A stretch of DNA of 5,365 bases from Archaeoglobaceae archaeon (GTDB lineage Archaea; Halobacteriota; Archaeoglobi; Archaeoglobales; Archaeoglobaceae). Position 1 is the stretch's first letter. Every line of letters starts with the position of its first letter. The stretch covers positions 1 through 5,365 of the forward strand of contig JAMOMT010000183.1 in the NCBI GenBank assembly GCA_027066965.1, given 5' to 3'. The position numbers and the translations under genes were made by a program. Positions 4,377-5,365 of this stretch are shown here, piece after piece. The notes under the pieces are model-generated. The model saw only the letters and a list, made by a program, of their open reading frames with translations, was not told the origin of the DNA and did no database searches.

Positions 4377-5365
4377 CAGCGTACGAAAGAGCAATCCACT
4401 CCCCGCCGAACCAAACTATTTTCTCTCCATCACCCCTCTTCTTCAGACAGACCCTCCTTTGACTTTCAGCGCACGGAATTTCTACGCTTCCTTTCTCGTA
4501 GTTCTCGAGTAGCATTTTTCCTAGGTTAAAGCCGTAAGCGGCGAGAAACGCAACTGATGGTGTCGTGAACCTCGCGTTCACGTCTACGACATATGGAACG
4601 TCAGAGTAAACAATATCAACTCCGCAGTAACCCCTTAAGCCAAGGCGACTTGCGACTTCCGTAGCAACATCCTCGACTTCCTTTCTAACTCTATTGCTGA
4701 TCCTCGCAGGTACGACAGCTCCGAAGTACTCGAACCCTTTCAATACCTGCTCGTTAACGCTCAGAACTGCAACGCTATCTCCAACGATTAACGACACGCT
4801 CAGGTTGATACCCTCCACGAACTCCTGATAGATGACACTCTTCGCCTTTCCATCGTTACCGTCGTAAAATCCTATCCCATATCCGCCGCAAGAAGTTCTC
4901 GGCTTCACGAGCTGCCTTTCAACGCTCAAGGGACTGAGAGATGTTTCGGGCAAATTAACTGTGCTCTTCAGTCTGTTGTAAATCTTCCACTTGTCCGAGC
5001 ACACTTTTACAACTTTGGAGCTGCACCCCAAGTTACAGTGCTTGTCTGCTATTCTGGAGAACTCGTACAGCATCATTTCGTCTTCAGGTGCTATTGCGAT
5101 CACTCTGTCGCACCTTTCGCACCACTCCTCAAACAGCTCGAGAGCTTGATCGTACGAGTTTTTGTCGTCCCTCTCGCACTCTTCGCTATGAACGAGCTCA
5201 ATCCTTGACTTCCACCTGTCGGGAGCGAAGTACTCACTGAGACCTTCGATAACTCCCGGCCTAGAGAAGGAGGAAGGAGTTGACACGAGAGAAAAGTCTC
5301 TCATGAGCGTTGAGAACATACCGAGTCCTTCCACGACTATTCCCGGGCTCAGCTCCACGTTAGAA
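4363..5365 (-). CDS. mfnD: ATP-grasp ligase, probable tyramine-L-glutamate ligase MfnD (N-terminus cut by window edge)
   Basis: ATP-grasp enzymes join a carboxylate to an amine through an acyl-phosphate. This one most resembles, from memory, the COG1821 family, whose studied member MfnD makes gamma-glutamyltyramine for methanofuran. Numbering is from an internal GTG at 5358. GIVVEGLGMFSTLMRDFS (6-23) matches the family's N-terminal EG-x-ML-x-LL-x-DF pattern. SDKWKIYNRLKS (121-132) leads into the ATP-grasp core. VKPRTSCGGYGIGF (151-164) gives the ATP-contacting Lys152 and glycine-rich loop, and YQEFVEGINLSV (177-188) is the hinge. D248 in GVDIVY and D259/N261/R263 in VVDVNARFTTP are likely magnesium and phosphate contacts, with Asp where the superfamily often has Glu. 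The frame stays open from the GTG to base 5365, and relatives carry a short beta strand before this point, so the true start is probably just outside the window. The tail overlaps trm56. An ATP-grasp enzyme with another substrate remains possible. Confidence 0.7.
   Translation of the reverse strand, partial: SNVELSPGIVVEGLGMFSTLMRDFSLVSTPSSFSRPGVIEGLSEYFAPDRWKSRIELVHSEECERDDKNSYDQALELFEEWCERCDRVIAIAPEDEMMLYEFSRIADKHCNLGCSSKVVKVCSDKWKIYNRLKSTVNLPETSLSPLSVERQLVKPRTSCGGYGIGFYDGNDGKAKSVIYQEFVEGINLSVSLIVGDSVAVLSVNEQVLKGFEYFGAVVPARISNRVRKEVEDVATEVASRLGLRGYCGVDIVYSDVPYVVDVNARFTTPSVAFLAAYGFNLGKMLLENYEKGSVEIPCAESQRRVCLKKRGDGEKIVWFGGEWIALSYAVNTF

Noticed and set aside
1..5365. Mobile elements, CRISPR arrays, tRNA or rRNA genes, or a novel defence or biosynthetic system
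   Set aside because: No transposase, terminal repeats, spaced direct repeats or RNA-gene-like stretches were seen. All substantial frames are accounted for by known families, and little noncoding space remains outside 1238-1470.

Overview
The window comes from an archaeon, most likely a member of the Archaeoglobales (Archaeoglobus, Ferroglobus or Geoglobus). The reasons are an archaea-only tRNA methyltransferase (Trm56), purine-rich BRE/TATA promoter elements, GGTGA-type ribosome-binding sites, a Tat-exported group 1 NiFe hydrogenase of the kind found in Archaeoglobales and methanogens, and a likely methanofuran-synthesis ligase. The genus cannot be fixed from this sequence alone.

Layout. 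Bases 1-1237, minus strand: start of a hydrogenase operon. The small subunit (FeS electron-transfer subunit with a twin-arginine signal and C-terminal anchor) is complete. The large (NiFe) subunit follows after an 11-base gap and runs off the left edge after 55 codons. Bases 1238-1470: an AT-rich divergent control region with a promoter facing each way and three short inverted repeats. Bases 1471-3825, plus strand: hypF, the carbamoyltransferase that starts synthesis of the CN ligands of the NiFe centre. Bases 3843 (or 3834)-4376, plus strand: trm56, a tRNA C56 2'-O-methyltransferase. Bases 4363-5365, minus strand: an ATP-grasp ligase, probably tyramine-glutamate ligase MfnD. It overlaps the end of trm56 by 14 bp tail to tail and is cut by the right edge.

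How they fit together. The hydrogenase should oxidise H2 on the outer face of the membrane and pass electrons through three FeS clusters to a membrane partner, probably a cytochrome b encoded further left. HypF works in the cytoplasm on the same enzyme's active site, so the divergent arrangement allows co-regulation of enzyme and maturase. trm56 and the ATP-grasp gene look like housekeeping or cofactor neighbours without an obvious link to the hydrogenase.

I found no tRNA, rRNA, CRISPR array, insertion sequence or broken gene, and no convincing previously undescribed system. The points most worth a second look are the control region between the hydrogenase and hypF, cluster-ligand changes in the small subunit, altered basic residues in the YrdC-like domain of HypF, and two start codons that appear to lie downstream of the longest reading frame's start.
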